Notes: a model not told the origin generated them from the letters alone. Shown: positions 16,645-25,966, numbered from the stretch's first letter. The stretch is DNA of 53,779 nucleotides from an uncultured Eubacteriales bacterium (GCA_900549865.1 URPU01000003.1:1-53779), one strand, 5' to 3'. Numbers and translations are program-made.

Positions 16645-17361
16645 ATGGGGAAAACAAGGCTGATCGCTTTTGATCTTGACGGAACGCTGACTCAGCATAA
16701 GACACCCCTCGCACAGCCGAATCTCGGCGTGCTGGACAGCCTCGGAGAGAAATACAAGCTGCTCATGGTCGGCGCGGGGATGTGCAGCCGCATATTCCGC
16801 CAGATGAACGGCTACCCCATTGATATAATAGGGAACTACGGGATGCAGTTTTGCACCTATAACGCGGAGACAAAGGCGCTGGACAAGGTGTTCGACATGC
16901 ACGCCCCCTGTGACCGGGAGAGCGTGGAGCGGCGCATAACGGCGCTGAGAGAGCGCTTCGGCTACACCGAATACACCGGCGACAACGTGGAATACCATGA
17001 TTCCGGCTGCGTCACGTTCCCGCTGCTCGGCACGAAGGCCGATATTGCCGCAAAGCTCGCCTTTGACCCGGACAGGTCGAAGCGCAAGCCCCTTTACCCC
17101 GCGGTGCGGGACGCTTTCCCGGACTATACGGTGTTTATCGGCGGCTCGTCCTCCTTCGATTTCGCGCCGTTTCCTTACAATAAGTATTACGCGCTTGACA
17201 AATACTGCGCCGAATACGGCTACAGTCATGACGAGGTGGTCTACGTGGGCGACGATTACGGCCCCGGCGGCAACGACGAGGCGGTCTATCTTTCGGACTT
17301 CACCTTCGTGCGCGTGGACGACTATACGCGCTTCGGCGAGTATATGCGTGAATATCTTTAA
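16645..17361 (+). CDS. HAD-superfamily phosphatase (type IIB, phosphomannomutase-like)
   Basis: A 238-residue cytoplasmic haloacid-dehalogenase-fold enzyme. Motif I is FDLDGTLT, with the Asp nucleophile and general acid Asp. Motif IV is YVGDDYGPGGNDEAVY, which holds the Mg-binding acids. The region between carries a IIB-type cap. Spacing and the IGNYGMQF segment resemble eukaryotic-type phosphomannomutases and sucrose-phosphate-phosphatase-like proteins. A sugar-phosphate phosphatase or phosphomutase role is expected. ATG at 16645 is preceded by GAGG at good spacing; an in-frame GTG four codons earlier is less likely. It is first in the operon, 15 bases before the first glycerol-1-phosphate dehydrogenase-like gene. 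Confidence 0.83.
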   Translation: MGKTRLIAFDLDGTLTQHKTPLAQPNLGVLDSLGEKYKLLMVGAGMCSRIFRQMNGYPIDIIGNYGMQFCTYNAETKALDKVFDMHAPCDRESVERRITALRERFGYTEYTGDNVEYHDSGCVTFPLLGTKADIAAKLAFDPDRSKRKPLYPAVRDAFPDYTVFIGGSSSFDFAPFPYNKYYALDKYCAEYGYSHDEVVYVGDDYGPGGNDEAVYLSDFTFVRVDDYTRFGEYMREYL

Positions 17362-17376
17362 CGGGAGGAAAGCGGC

Positions 17377-18654
17377 ATGTTTATAGATTGCGCTTCATAC
17401 AGCGGCCTGTGCGAATGCGGCCGGGAGCATTACATGGAGACCAAGGCGGCGGTCATCGAGGCCGGATGCCTGAAGGATTTTGAAAAATATATGGCCGCTT
17501 TCGGCGTCACGGGCAAGCGCTGCGCGCTGTACGGAAAGAATTCCTATGCCGCCGCAGCGGACCGGCGTCCGCACGCCGAGCAGGAGATAGTTCTCGACCC
17601 CGAAGGGCTGCACGCGAACGAGATATCCACCGCGGACGTGCTTTCACGGCTTGAGGCGGATGTTGAGGTGCTTGTTGCCGTCGGCAGCGGCACCATACAC
17701 GACATCGCGCGCTACTGCGCACATGAGCGGGGCATACGCTTTGTGTCCTGCCCGACGGCGGCCAGCGTGGACGGCTTTTGCAGCACCGTGGCCGCAATGA
17801 CGTGGTACGGTTTTAAAAAGACGCTTCCGGCAGTCGCGCCGGAGATAGTCATTGCCGACATAGATATTATAAAGAACGCCCCCGCGGCGCTGGTGAGAAG
17901 CGGCGTGGGCGACATCATGGCAAAGTACACCGCCCTTGCGGACTGGCGCATGGCGAACCTGCTCACGGGGGAGCATCTCTGCCCGCGGATATACGACATA
18001 ATGAGCCGCGCGGCCGACACCGTCATGAACAGCGTGCCGGGCATCGCCGCGGGTGAGGAAAAGGCCTTTGCCGATGTGACCTATGCGCTGATAATGAGCG
18101 GGATAGCGATGCAGATGATGGGCAATTCCCGCCCCGCCTCCGGCGCGGATCACCACATCTCCCACATGATAGAGATGGAACCGGCGGCGTTTGAGGTCAA
18201 ATTCCCCGCAATGCACGGGGAAAAGACGGGCGTGGGCACGCTCGTCGCCGTGCGGGAGTATAAGCGCCTTGCACAGATAGAGGACATCGCGCCCTTCCTG
18301 CGCGATTACGCACCGGTGCCGGAGGAAGAGTTCCGCGCATTTTTCGGCGAGAGGCTCGCCGGCTCGCTCATACGCGAAAATGAGAACGACTGCCTCGCCG
18401 CCGTGACGAAGGAAGCCCTCGCGCAGAAATGGGGCGAGATACGCGGCATCATCGCGGCGCTTCCGGAGGAGGCGTATCTCTACGGCCTGCTTGAAAAGAT
18501 CGGCGCGAAGCGCACGCTGGAGGATATCGGCGTGACCGAGGATGAGCGGGATTCCCTGCTGGAGCATTCCCCGCTCGTCAGAAACCGCTTGACGCTGATG
18601 CGCACACGGCGTATGATGAAGCTGGACGAAATAAACTATGTGATTCACATATAA
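17377..18654 (+). CDS. egsA: Glycerol-1-phosphate dehydrogenase-like protein (EgsA/AraM family), paralogue 1
   Basis: A 425-residue iron-containing-alcohol-dehydrogenase-fold enzyme. The NAD site is VLVAVGSGTIHDIARYCA. The metal ligands are the Asp of SGVGDIMAK, a His in GADHHISHM and the His of AMHGEKTGVGT. EgsA/AraM enzymes interconvert dihydroxyacetone phosphate and sn-glycerol-1-phosphate, and AraM lies in the arabinose operon of Bacillus subtilis. A Cys-rich start (CASYSGLCECGREHY) precedes the domain and resembles that of the second paralogue at 22793. GGAGG precedes the ATG. The true substrate may be another phosphopolyol. Confidence 0.82.
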   Translation: MFIDCASYSGLCECGREHYMETKAAVIEAGCLKDFEKYMAAFGVTGKRCALYGKNSYAAAADRRPHAEQEIVLDPEGLHANEISTADVLSRLEADVEVLVAVGSGTIHDIARYCAHERGIRFVSCPTAASVDGFCSTVAAMTWYGFKKTLPAVAPEIVIADIDIIKNAPAALVRSGVGDIMAKYTALADWRMANLLTGEHLCPRIYDIMSRAADTVMNSVPGIAAGEEKAFADVTYALIMSGIAMQMMGNSRPASGADHHISHMIEMEPAAFEVKFPAMHGEKTGVGTLVAVREYKRLAQIEDIAPFLRDYAPVPEEEFRAFFGERLAGSLIRENENDCLAAVTKEALAQKWGEIRGIIAALPEEAYLYGLLEKIGAKRTLEDIGVTEDERDSLLEHSPLVRNRLTLMRTRRMMKLDEINYVIHI

Positions 18655-18678
18655 CAAAGGACAAAGGAGAGAGTACGA

Positions 18679-19794
18679 GTGAGCGAAGAGATAATCATAA
18701 AGCATGCGCTTAAAAAGTACGGCGAGAACGTCATCATACCTGACCTGAACCTTGACATCCGTGAGGGCGAGTTTTTCACCCTGCTGGGCCCCTCCGGCTG
18801 CGGCAAGACGACGCTTCTGAGGATGATCGCGGGCTTCAACAGCATCGAGGGCGGCGACTTCTACTTCGGCGAGAAGCGCATAAACGACCTTGACCCCGCC
18901 AAGCGCAATATAGGCATGGTGTTCCAGAACTACGCCATCTTCCCGCACTACACCGTCAGAAAGAACGTTGAGTTCGGCCTGAAAAACAAGAAGTTCCCCA
19001 AGGACAAGATAAAGACCCAGTCCGAGAAGTTCATGAAGCTCATGCAGATCGACGAGTATGCCGACCGTATGCCGGAGCGCCTTTCAGGCGGCCAGCAGCA
19101 GCGCGTCGCGCTGGCGCGCGCACTGTGCATCGAGCCGGACGTGCTTCTTATGGACGAGCCGCTTTCAAACCTTGACGCGAAGCTGCGCGTGGAGATGCGC
19201 ACGGTCATCAAGAACATCCAGCACTCCGTCGGCATAACGACGGTGTACGTCACGCACGACCAGGAAGAGGCCATGGCCGTTTCCGACCGCATCGCCGTCA
19301 TGAACGCCGGCGTCATCCAGCATGTCGGCGCGCCGAAGAGCATCTATCAGCGCCCGGCAAATCTCTTCGTCGCCACGTTCATAGGCCGCTCCAACGTCAT
19401 CAAGGGCAAGCTCGTCGTTGACGGCGGCAAGACCTATCTTGAGACGCTTTCCGGCTACCGCGCGGAGATAAAGACCGTTCGCCCCGAGCAGCAGAAGGCG
19501 CAGGACATCGTCCTCTCCGTCAGGCCGGAGGAGTTTCTGCTCGACCGCGGCAGTACGGAGGGTATCTCCGCCGTCGTGGACGACTGCGTGTTCCTCGGTC
19601 TGAACACCCACTACTTCGTGCACCTGTCCTCCGGCGAGGAGGTGGAGATCATTCAGGAATCCTCCATCGACTCCATCATTGAGCCGGGCTCGGAGATAAA
19701 GCTGAAGATAAACACCGAAAAGGTCAACCTCTTTACCGCCGACGGAAGCGAGAATATCCTCACCGGCGTCTGCAACGACTGCGCAAAGGCATAA
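18679..19794 (+). CDS. ABC transporter ATPase (Fbp/Afu/Pot type)
   Basis: A 371-residue import ATPase. Walker A is GPSGCGKTT (37-45), the Q-loop is in MVFQNYAIFPH, the signature is LSGGQQQR, Walker B is DVLLMDEP, and the switch His is in VYVTHD. A C-terminal TOBE/OB regulatory region (about 235-365) places it with ferric, spermidine, phosphonate and sugar-phosphate importers. The start is GTG at 18679 with AGGAGAG upstream, 24 bases after the dehydrogenase gene. It is followed by a fused permease and a binding lipoprotein, giving a complete importer. Confidence 0.92.
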   Translation: MSEEIIIKHALKKYGENVIIPDLNLDIREGEFFTLLGPSGCGKTTLLRMIAGFNSIEGGDFYFGEKRINDLDPAKRNIGMVFQNYAIFPHYTVRKNVEFGLKNKKFPKDKIKTQSEKFMKLMQIDEYADRMPERLSGGQQQRVALARALCIEPDVLLMDEPLSNLDAKLRVEMRTVIKNIQHSVGITTVYVTHDQEEAMAVSDRIAVMNAGVIQHVGAPKSIYQRPANLFVATFIGRSNVIKGKLVVDGGKTYLETLSGYRAEIKTVRPEQQKAQDIVLSVRPEEFLLDRGSTEGISAVVDDCVFLGLNTHYFVHLSSGEEVEIIQESSIDSIIEPGSEIKLKINTEKVNLFTADGSENILTGVCNDCAKA

Positions 19795-19806
19795 GGGGGA
19801 CGCGCT

Positions 19807-21459
19807 ATGGCCAAAAAACGTTTTGACGGGTGGCTGCTCGTTTCCGTGGTGATGCTTCTGCTTTTCATCGCCGTGCTCATTTACCCGATGTTCGGCGTTA
19901 TAAAGCAGGCCGTCATCATGCCCGACGGCAGCTTCTCAATGGAGCAGTTCGACAAGTTTTTCAGCAACAGCTATTATGTAGAGACCATCTACAACTCCTT
20001 CAAGATCACCATTTTTGTCACGGTGCTCACGCTCGTGATAGGCATCCCCTTTGCGTACTTCTACGCTTTCTATAAGCTCAAGGGCGCAAAGCTGCTGTTC
20101 GTGGTGTCCATTCTGTGCTGCATGTCCGCGCCCTTCCTCGGCGCGTACTCGTGGGTCATGCTCCTCGGGCGCAGCGGCGTTATCACGAAGTTCTTCAAGG
20201 CCGCCCTCGGCATAACTCTGCCCAGCATCTACGGCTTCGGCGGCATTGCCCTTTCACAGACGCTCAAGTTCTTCCCGCTGGTGTTCATCTATATGAACGG
20301 TGCGTTCAAGAGCATCGACAACACGCTCATGGAGGCGTCGGCCAATATGGGCTGCACGGGCGTGAAAAGGCTTTTCAGCATCGTGCTGCACCTGACCATG
20401 CCCACCATCCTCGCGGCGACGCTGATGGTGTTCATGCAGGCCTTTGCAGACTTCGGCACGCCCACCATCCTCGGCGAGGGCTTTAAGACCTTCCCGGTGC
20501 TGCTTTACAATGAGTACCTCGGCGAAAACGGCGCGAACTACAACTTCGCCGCGGCGCTGGCCATCATTGCGGTCATAGTCACGGCCGTGATATTCTTCCT
20601 TCAGAAGTGGGCCACCGGCCGCTTCAAGTTCTCCATCAACACCCTGCACCCCGTGGAGAAGAAGGAGGCCAAGGGCCTCGGCGGCTTCCTCATGCACCTT
20701 TACTGCTATGTGCTGTGCGCAGTTGCGATACTGCCGCAGATATACATAATCTACCTCAGCTTCCGCAACAGCAAGGGCTCCCTCTTCGGCGTGGGGTACT
20801 CGCTCATCAACTACCAGAACGCGATAAAGAAGAAGCTGGTGCTGGCCTCGCGCAACACTCTCGTCATGGGCGTCGTGGCGCTGGCGATAATCATCGTGAT
20901 AGCGGTGCTTCTGGCTTACCTTGTCGTGCGCCGCAACAGCGCGCTCAACCACAGCCTTGACACCATCGCAATGCTGCCCTACATCATGCCCGGCGCCGTC
21001 ATAGGCATCGCGCTGCTGATCGCCTACGGCTCCAAGCCCATCGCGCTTACCGGCACGATGGCGATAATGATAATGTCATTTGCGATACGCCGTATGCCGT
21101 ACACGATACGCTCCGCCACGGCGACGCTGATGCAGATACCCATCAGCATCGAAGAGGCGGCGATAAGCCTCGGCGCGTCCAAGGTCAAGACCTTTGCCAA
21201 GATCACCGTGCCCATGATGTCCAACGGCATCCTCTCCGGCGCGATACTCAGCTGGGTCGCCATAGTGACCGAGCTTTCCAGCTCCGTCATACTCTACAGC
21301 AACCGCACCACCACCCTCACCATGCAGGCGTATATCTACATCGGCCGCGGCGAATACGGCACGGCCGCCGCCTTTGCTGCGATACTCACCGTCATCACCG
21401 CGCTGAGCCTGTTCCTCTACATGGCCATCAGCAAGTCTGAGGATGATATCCAGCTGTGA
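19807..21459 (+). CDS. ABC transporter permease, two fused membrane domains (FbpB/AfuB type)
   Basis: A 550-residue permease with about 12 membrane helices in two homologous halves. Each half has an EAA-type loop that docks the ATPase: MEASANMGCTGVKRLFSIVLHLTMP in the first half and EEAAISLGASKVKTFAKITVPMM in the second. This fused layout is standard for FbpB/AfuB-like systems. It starts 12 bases after the ATPase stop, with AAGGGGG upstream. Fe3+ and hexose-phosphate importers share this fold. The neighbouring enzymes favour an organic phosphate. Confidence 0.92.
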   Translation: MAKKRFDGWLLVSVVMLLLFIAVLIYPMFGVIKQAVIMPDGSFSMEQFDKFFSNSYYVETIYNSFKITIFVTVLTLVIGIPFAYFYAFYKLKGAKLLFVVSILCCMSAPFLGAYSWVMLLGRSGVITKFFKAALGITLPSIYGFGGIALSQTLKFFPLVFIYMNGAFKSIDNTLMEASANMGCTGVKRLFSIVLHLTMPTILAATLMVFMQAFADFGTPTILGEGFKTFPVLLYNEYLGENGANYNFAAALAIIAVIVTAVIFFLQKWATGRFKFSINTLHPVEKKEAKGLGGFLMHLYCYVLCAVAILPQIYIIYLSFRNSKGSLFGVGYSLINYQNAIKKKLVLASRNTLVMGVVALAIIIVIAVLLAYLVVRRNSALNHSLDTIAMLPYIMPGAVIGIALLIAYGSKPIALTGTMAIMIMSFAIRRMPYTIRSATATLMQIPISIEEAAISLGASKVKTFAKITVPMMSNGILSGAILSWVAIVTELSSSVILYSNRTTTLTMQAYIYIGRGEYGTAAAFAAILTVITALSLFLYMAISKSEDDIQL

Positions 21460-21521
21460 TCACACCCATTCGATGCAATACTGCATCCGGGAATAAAAAT
21501 TCTTTGAAAAGGAGAAACAAA

Positions 21522-22652
21522 ATGAAGAAAATCCTTGCACTCGCAATGGCACTCTGCATGATCTTTGCTCTGTGCGCATGCGGCTCCAGCGCTTCCGCTC
21601 CCGCAGCAGAAGCCCCCGCAGCTGAGGCTCCCGCAGCCGAGGCAGAGGCCCCCGCAGAAGCGGAAGCTCCCGCAGAGGAAGACCTGGGCGACACCCTCGT
21701 GCTCTACTCCTCCATGACCGAGGCAGACCTCGAGGCGCTCACCACCTGCTTCAACGAAGTGTACCCCGACATCAGCATCGAGGTCATCTCCGGTTCCGCC
21801 GGTGAGTTCACCGCGAAGATCCAGGCCGAAGCCGGCAATCCTCAGGGCGACGTGACCTGGGGCGGCCTTGCTGACTCCGACGGCGACAAGTACGCCGAGA
21901 TCTTTGAAGCATGGGTCTCCGACCACGACGATGAGCAGATGGAAGGCTACAGCACCCCCAACGGCCTGTACAGCATGGATCACCTGTCCACTGTCTGCTT
22001 CTGCGTCAACACCGAGCTCGAGAAGGAGCTTGGCCTGAACATCCAGTCCTATGAAGACCTCCTCGACCCCAAACTCAAGGGCAAGATAGTCTTCTCCGAT
22101 CCTAACAGCTCCTCCGCTGCATGGAACAACCTCTGCAACATCTTCTCCGTTTACGGCATCGACACTCAGGAGTCCTGGGACTACATCGACGCCCTGCTGG
22201 AGAACATGGTCGTTGTTGAGAAGTCCTCCGTCTGCTTCAACTCCGTCTCCGACGGTGAGTACGTTGTCGGCCTGACCTATGAGGACGGCGCAATCAAGCT
22301 CAACCAGAGCGCAGCTCAGCTCGGCACTGAGGCCGTCACTGAGGTCCGCTACCCCTCCAACGGCACCTCCGCTTCCGCGTTCGGCGTTGCAGTCGTCAAG
22401 GGCGCACCCCACATGGCAGCCGCAAAGGCCTTCGTCAACTGGGTCACCTCTGCTGAGGGCCAGAGCGCCATGGCAGAGTACATGGAAGGCACCCTCCGCT
22501 TCACCAATGCAAACTATGTCTCCCCCGATAACGCATGGCTCAAGGCGTCCAGCGACATCACCTGGGTCACCCGCGATGTTCCCACTCTGACCGCGCAGAA
22601 GGCCGACCTTCTTGCAAAGTGGAATGAGCACCTCGCCGCAGTTCAGGGCTGA
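21522..22652 (+). CDS. ABC transporter substrate-binding lipoprotein (AfuA/FbpA/PotD-like)
   Basis: A 376-residue extracytoplasmic binding protein. The signal peptide ends in LCAC (Cys20), followed by an unusual linker of repeated Ala-Pro-Ala-Glu units up to about residue 55. The mature part opens with TLVLYSSMTEADLEALTTCF and contains VTWGGLADSDGDKYAEIFE, as in ferric/AEP/sugar-phosphate receptors. ATG at 21522 follows AAGGAG; the frame is open for 22 codons upstream but without a ribosome site. An imperfect-tailed hairpin follows at 22678. Confidence 0.9.
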   Translation: MKKILALAMALCMIFALCACGSSASAPAAEAPAAEAPAAEAEAPAEAEAPAEEDLGDTLVLYSSMTEADLEALTTCFNEVYPDISIEVISGSAGEFTAKIQAEAGNPQGDVTWGGLADSDGDKYAEIFEAWVSDHDDEQMEGYSTPNGLYSMDHLSTVCFCVNTELEKELGLNIQSYEDLLDPKLKGKIVFSDPNSSSAAWNNLCNIFSVYGIDTQESWDYIDALLENMVVVEKSSVCFNSVSDGEYVVGLTYEDGAIKLNQSAAQLGTEAVTEVRYPSNGTSASAFGVAVVKGAPHMAAAKAFVNWVTSAEGQSAMAEYMEGTLRFTNANYVSPDNAWLKASSDITWVTRDVPTLTAQKADLLAKWNEHLAAVQG

Positions 22653-22677
22653 TAGATTTACCGCTTGAATCATGAAA

Positions 22678-22704
22678 CATAAGCCCGCATTATGCGGGCT
22701 TATG
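22678..22704 (+). terminator. Hairpin after the binding-protein gene
   Basis: CATAAGCCCGCA and its complement around a 3-base loop, followed by TTATG. The T-run is poor, so partial read-through into the next dehydrogenase gene is likely. Confidence 0.6.
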
Positions 22705-22792
22705 TTATGAAAAGGCATTGACAAGGGCTGCTTTTCTGCGGGCGTCCGCCGTGCCGGGCACCGGCAGAAGAGTCAAGAAGGGAGACATGCTT

Positions 22793-24148
22793 ATGAAAAT
22801 GTATACTCAGCCCCAGCCGATAGGAAAATATCTCGACGTCAAGCTCGACTGCGACTGCGGAAGGACGCATTACGTGCCCATAAAGGGCGTGGAGATAGGC
22901 GCGGGCGCGCTTGAGAGCCTGCCGGACTATACGCGCCGTCTCGGCTATAAAAAGCCGTACCTGCTGTGTGACGAGATCACCTATAAGATCGCGGGCGCGC
23001 GCTGTGAGGAGCTTCTGCGCGCGGCGGGGATAGAACCGGCGGTGCACGTGCTGTCGCACCTCGGCTTTGACGAGGCCACCCTCGGCGAGATCGTCGTCAG
23101 CATTCCGGCGGACTGCGACCTTATGATAGGCGTGGGCACCGGCTCCATCACGGACATGACGCGCTATTCCAGCTTCAAGCTGCGCCTGCCGTGCTTCACC
23201 GTCGCCACCGGCGCGCCGATGGACGGCTTTGCCGCCAGCATCGGCATCATGAACGTCAACAACCTCAAGGCCACCATGCCCGCCCACAGCACCGAGGTCA
23301 TCATCGGCGACACGGATATACTCAAGACCGCGCCCTACCGCATGACCGTGGCCGGCTTCGGCGACCTCATCGGCAAGGTGACCTGCCTGAACGACTGGGA
23401 GCTTGCCCGCATAATAAACGGCGAGCATTACTGTGAAAACATCGTCACCCTCGTGCGCGAGTGCGTGGCGCAGGTGATAAAGGATGCGCCCAAGATAAAG
23501 CAGCGCGACCCCGAGACGCTGGGCGCGGTGATGAACGGCCTTGTGCTGTCCGGCGCGGCGATAAGCCTGTACGGCGATTCCCGCCCCGCCTCCGGCGCGG
23601 AGCATCACATGTCTCACTTCTGGGAGACCATTATCGAGCAGCGCGGAGAGCGCCCCGCAATGCACGGTGAGCAGGTCGCCGTCGGCACGGTGCTGGTGCT
23701 GCGCCTGATAGAAGAGCTTCTTGCCGCGGATGTGGACTTTGACGCGGCGCGGCGCGCGGCGCGCGAGTATGACAAGGCCGCGTGGGAGAGCGAGATACGC
23801 GCGGTGTACGGCGCGGCGGCGCAGGCCGTCATAGATATGGAGGCCGCCGCCGGGAAGAACGACACGAAAGCCCGCCTGCGCAGGATAGACAGCATGGAGA
23901 AGAACTGGGATGCCGTCTGCGCGCAGCTTCGCACGCTGCCCCCCGCACAGGAGATATACGCGCTGCTGCATGAGGTCGGCTGCCCGTGCACCCCGCGCGA
24001 GATCGGCGTGGACAAGGCGCTTTTGAAGCAGACCTTCATGTACTGCAAGGAGATACGCGCGCGCTATACCGTGTTCCAGACCGTGTACGACCTCGGTCTG
24101 CTGGACGAGCTGTCCGACAGGGTGATAGCAAAGACGGAGACGCTTTGA
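22793..24148 (+). CDS. egsA: Glycerol-1-phosphate dehydrogenase-like protein (EgsA/AraM family), paralogue 2
   Basis: A 451-residue paralogue of the protein at 17377. The NAD site is LMIGVGTGSITDMTRY. The metal ligands are the Asp in VAGFGDLIGK, a His in GAEHHMSH and the His in AMHGEQVAVGT. A Cys-containing head (DCDCGRTHY) parallels the CECGREHY head of paralogue 1. The start was placed at the ATG at 22793, 8 bases after GGGAG; ATG at 22787 is too close to it. It is followed 22 bases later by araD. Two different members in one operon suggest either a two-subunit enzyme or two steps on related phosphopolyols. Confidence 0.83.
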   Translation: MKMYTQPQPIGKYLDVKLDCDCGRTHYVPIKGVEIGAGALESLPDYTRRLGYKKPYLLCDEITYKIAGARCEELLRAAGIEPAVHVLSHLGFDEATLGEIVVSIPADCDLMIGVGTGSITDMTRYSSFKLRLPCFTVATGAPMDGFAASIGIMNVNNLKATMPAHSTEVIIGDTDILKTAPYRMTVAGFGDLIGKVTCLNDWELARIINGEHYCENIVTLVRECVAQVIKDAPKIKQRDPETLGAVMNGLVLSGAAISLYGDSRPASGAEHHMSHFWETIIEQRGERPAMHGEQVAVGTVLVLRLIEELLAADVDFDAARRAAREYDKAAWESEIRAVYGAAAQAVIDMEAAAGKNDTKARLRRIDSMEKNWDAVCAQLRTLPPAQEIYALLHEVGCPCTPREIGVDKALLKQTFMYCKEIRARYTVFQTVYDLGLLDELSDRVIAKTETL

Positions 24149-24170
24149 CACGCCGCGAAAAGGAGAAGCC

Positions 24171-24860
24171 ATGCTGGAACAACTGAAAAAACAGGTGCTG
24201 GAGGCCAACCTCCTGCTGCCGAAATACGGCCTTGTCACCTTTACGTGGGGCAATGTGTCCGGGATAGACCGCGAAAGCGGCCTTGTGGTGATAAAGCCCT
24301 CCGGCGTGCCGTATGAGGGCATGACGGAAGAGGATATGGTCGTCGTCGATCTTGACGGAAAGCGCGTCGAGGGCAAGTGGAAGCCGTCGAGCGACACCCC
24401 CACCCATGTGGAGCTTTACAAGGCCTTCCCGGCGCTGGGCGGCATCGTGCACACGCATTCGCGCTGGGCCACGACCTTCGCACAGGCGGGGCTGGACATC
24501 CCAGCCATGGGCACGACGCACGGCGATTACTTTTACGGCGACATCCCCTGCACGCGCAAAATGACGCCGCAGGAGATCGCGGGGGAGTATGAAAAGGAGA
24601 CCGGGCGCGTCATAATCGAGACCTTCGCCGGGAAGTCTCCGGCGGACATACCGGGCGTGACGGTGCACTCCCACGGCCCCTTTGCCTGGGGCAAGGACGC
24701 AATGGACGCCGTGCACAACGCCGTCGTGATGGAGGAGGTCGCATTCATGGACTGGCACGCGATGATGATAAATCCCGCGGCCGGAAGGATGCAGCAGGAG
24801 CTTCTCGACAAGCACTATCTCAGAAAGCACGGCAAGAATGCCTATTACGGGCAGGGCTGA
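24171..24860 (+). CDS. araD: L-ribulose-5-phosphate 4-epimerase
   Basis: A 229-residue class II aldolase/epimerase-fold enzyme, full length for AraD/UlaF/SgbE. It converts L-ribulose-5-phosphate to D-xylulose-5-phosphate, feeding the pentose phosphate pathway. The Zn ligands are in HTHSRWA (His94, His96) and VHSHGP (His168). Substrate segments typical of the epimerase and not of fuculose aldolase are KPSGVPYEGM and GTTHGDYFYGDIPCTR. It is the last gene before a strong terminator. No arabinose isomerase or ribulokinase is near, so its substrate must arrive phosphorylated or be made elsewhere. Confidence 0.92.
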   Translation: MLEQLKKQVLEANLLLPKYGLVTFTWGNVSGIDRESGLVVIKPSGVPYEGMTEEDMVVVDLDGKRVEGKWKPSSDTPTHVELYKAFPALGGIVHTHSRWATTFAQAGLDIPAMGTTHGDYFYGDIPCTRKMTPQEIAGEYEKETGRVIIETFAGKSPADIPGVTVHSHGPFAWGKDAMDAVHNAVVMEEVAFMDWHAMMINPAAGRMQQELLDKHYLRKHGKNAYYGQG

Positions 24861-24895
24861 GACCGGCGCGAACGATAAAAAACCGAACGGCATTG

Positions 24896-24937
24896 GCCGG
24901 GGCGGCGCACCGTATTGGATGCACAGCCCCGGCTTTT
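24896..24937 (+). terminator. Terminator after araD
   Basis: GCCGGGGC (24896-24903) pairs with GCCCCGGC (24926-24933), followed by TTTT. The 22-base loop is itself partly GC-rich. Confidence 0.65.
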
Positions 24938-25261
24938 CACTGCTTTCTGCACATATGTGGATATCAAAAACAACCGAAAAGTTTAATTTCTCACATAGTA
25001 TGTTACGCCCGCAACGACCATGTACTGCGGCAATACTGCACTTGATTTGATGCAAAAATATTGTAAAATCCGAAATATGCATTAGATTCATTAAAATTCA
25101 TGAAAATCTTCGTCATTTTGCAATCACGGACAGGCCGATTATCGTCATTATGTTCATTGACGCGAGTTGTGCAAAATGTTAAAATGATACTCGAAGCAAT
25201 AGTGCATACGGTACACGGTACGCAGCACTTGCGGACAGAGACTTCAGGCGGTGAACGACAG
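24938..25261. other. AT-richer intergenic stretch, 324 bases, promoter only
   Basis: No gene is seen. The stretch is clearly more AT-rich than its surroundings. Besides the promoter at 25157-25185, a weaker TTGATT-16-TAAAAT pair lies near 25042-25069. The leader after 25192 contains the imperfect repeat GGTACACGGTAC near 25209-25221. Confidence 0.5.
25157..25185 (+). promoter_or_regulatory. Promoter for the P-loop/2-oxoacid oxidoreductase operon
   Basis: TTGACG (25157-25162), 17-base spacer, TAAAAT (25180-25185). It leaves a leader of about 70 bases before the P-loop gene. Confidence 0.65.
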
Positions 25262-25966
25262 ATGAAAAAAATGTATGTCCTTATCGGAAATTACGGCAGC
25301 GGCAAGACGGAGCTTGCGCTGAACTTTGCCTTCAAAGCGGCGGAGCGCGGCGAGAGGACGGAGCTGCTGGATCTGGACATGGTGAATACATACTTCCGCC
25401 TGACGGAGCGCGGCAGAATGACGCGCATGAAGGAGATCCGCCTTGTCTCTCCGAACTTCTCCTGTTCCGGCATTGAAACGCTCTCCCTCCCGGCGGAGGT
25501 CGCCTCGGCCTTCGATATGGACTGGGACACCGTCGTGTTCGACGTCGGCGGCGACGCTGTAGGCTCCACGGCGCTGGGGCGCTATCATCAGGACTTCATG
25601 GCGCTTGAGCCGGGCGCGCTGGAGGTTCTGAACGTGGTGAATATCCGCCGCCCGCTTGCAGGCACGGTGGAGAAGATAGTCCATCTGCAGCAGGAGATGG
25701 AGATACACTCAAGGCTCAAGATCACCGGCATGATAAACAACACGAACCTTGCCACGGCCACCACGGAGGAGGAGTTGCGCGACGGGTATGAGATGATACG
25801 CGAGGTGTCCGAGCTGACCGGCACGCCAGTTCTCTACACCGCCGGAAAGAAGCAGTTCCTTGACAAGTTCCTTGCGGAAGGCCACGACCCGAAATATATC
25901 GGCACGCCCATCGCCATAGACACTTATATGGAGCGCGACTGGGAAAGCTGGATAAGAGGGCTTTGA
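25262..25966 (+). CDS. P-loop NTPase linked to 2-oxoacid:ferredoxin oxidoreductase genes
   Basis: A 234-residue soluble ATP/GTP-binding protein. Walker A is IGNYGSGKTE at residues 7-16, and VVFDVGGDAVGST looks like the Walker B/switch region (MinD/CobQ-like fold). DLDMVNTYFRLTE follows the first strand. The longer open frame upstream lacks a ribosome site. The exact role is unknown. It lies 79 bases before the ferredoxin-type subunit of a 2-oxoacid oxidoreductase and shares its promoter, so an assembly or cofactor-insertion role is an inference from position only. Confidence 0.75.
   Translation: MKKMYVLIGNYGSGKTELALNFAFKAAERGERTELLDLDMVNTYFRLTERGRMTRMKEIRLVSPNFSCSGIETLSLPAEVASAFDMDWDTVVFDVGGDAVGSTALGRYHQDFMALEPGALEVLNVVNIRRPLAGTVEKIVHLQQEMEIHSRLKITGMINNTNLATATTEEELRDGYEMIREVSELTGTPVLYTAGKKQFLDKFLAEGHDPKYIGTPIAIDTYMERDWESWIRGL

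Noticed and set aside
18679..22652. Ferric iron ABC transporter
   Set aside because: The fold also serves sugar-phosphate and phosphonate importers, and every neighbouring enzyme acts on phosphate esters; iron is not supported by context.
25100..25261. 54-codon N-terminal extension of the P-loop protein
   Set aside because: It has no ribosome site, spans the predicted promoter and would push the Walker A motif far from the N-terminus.
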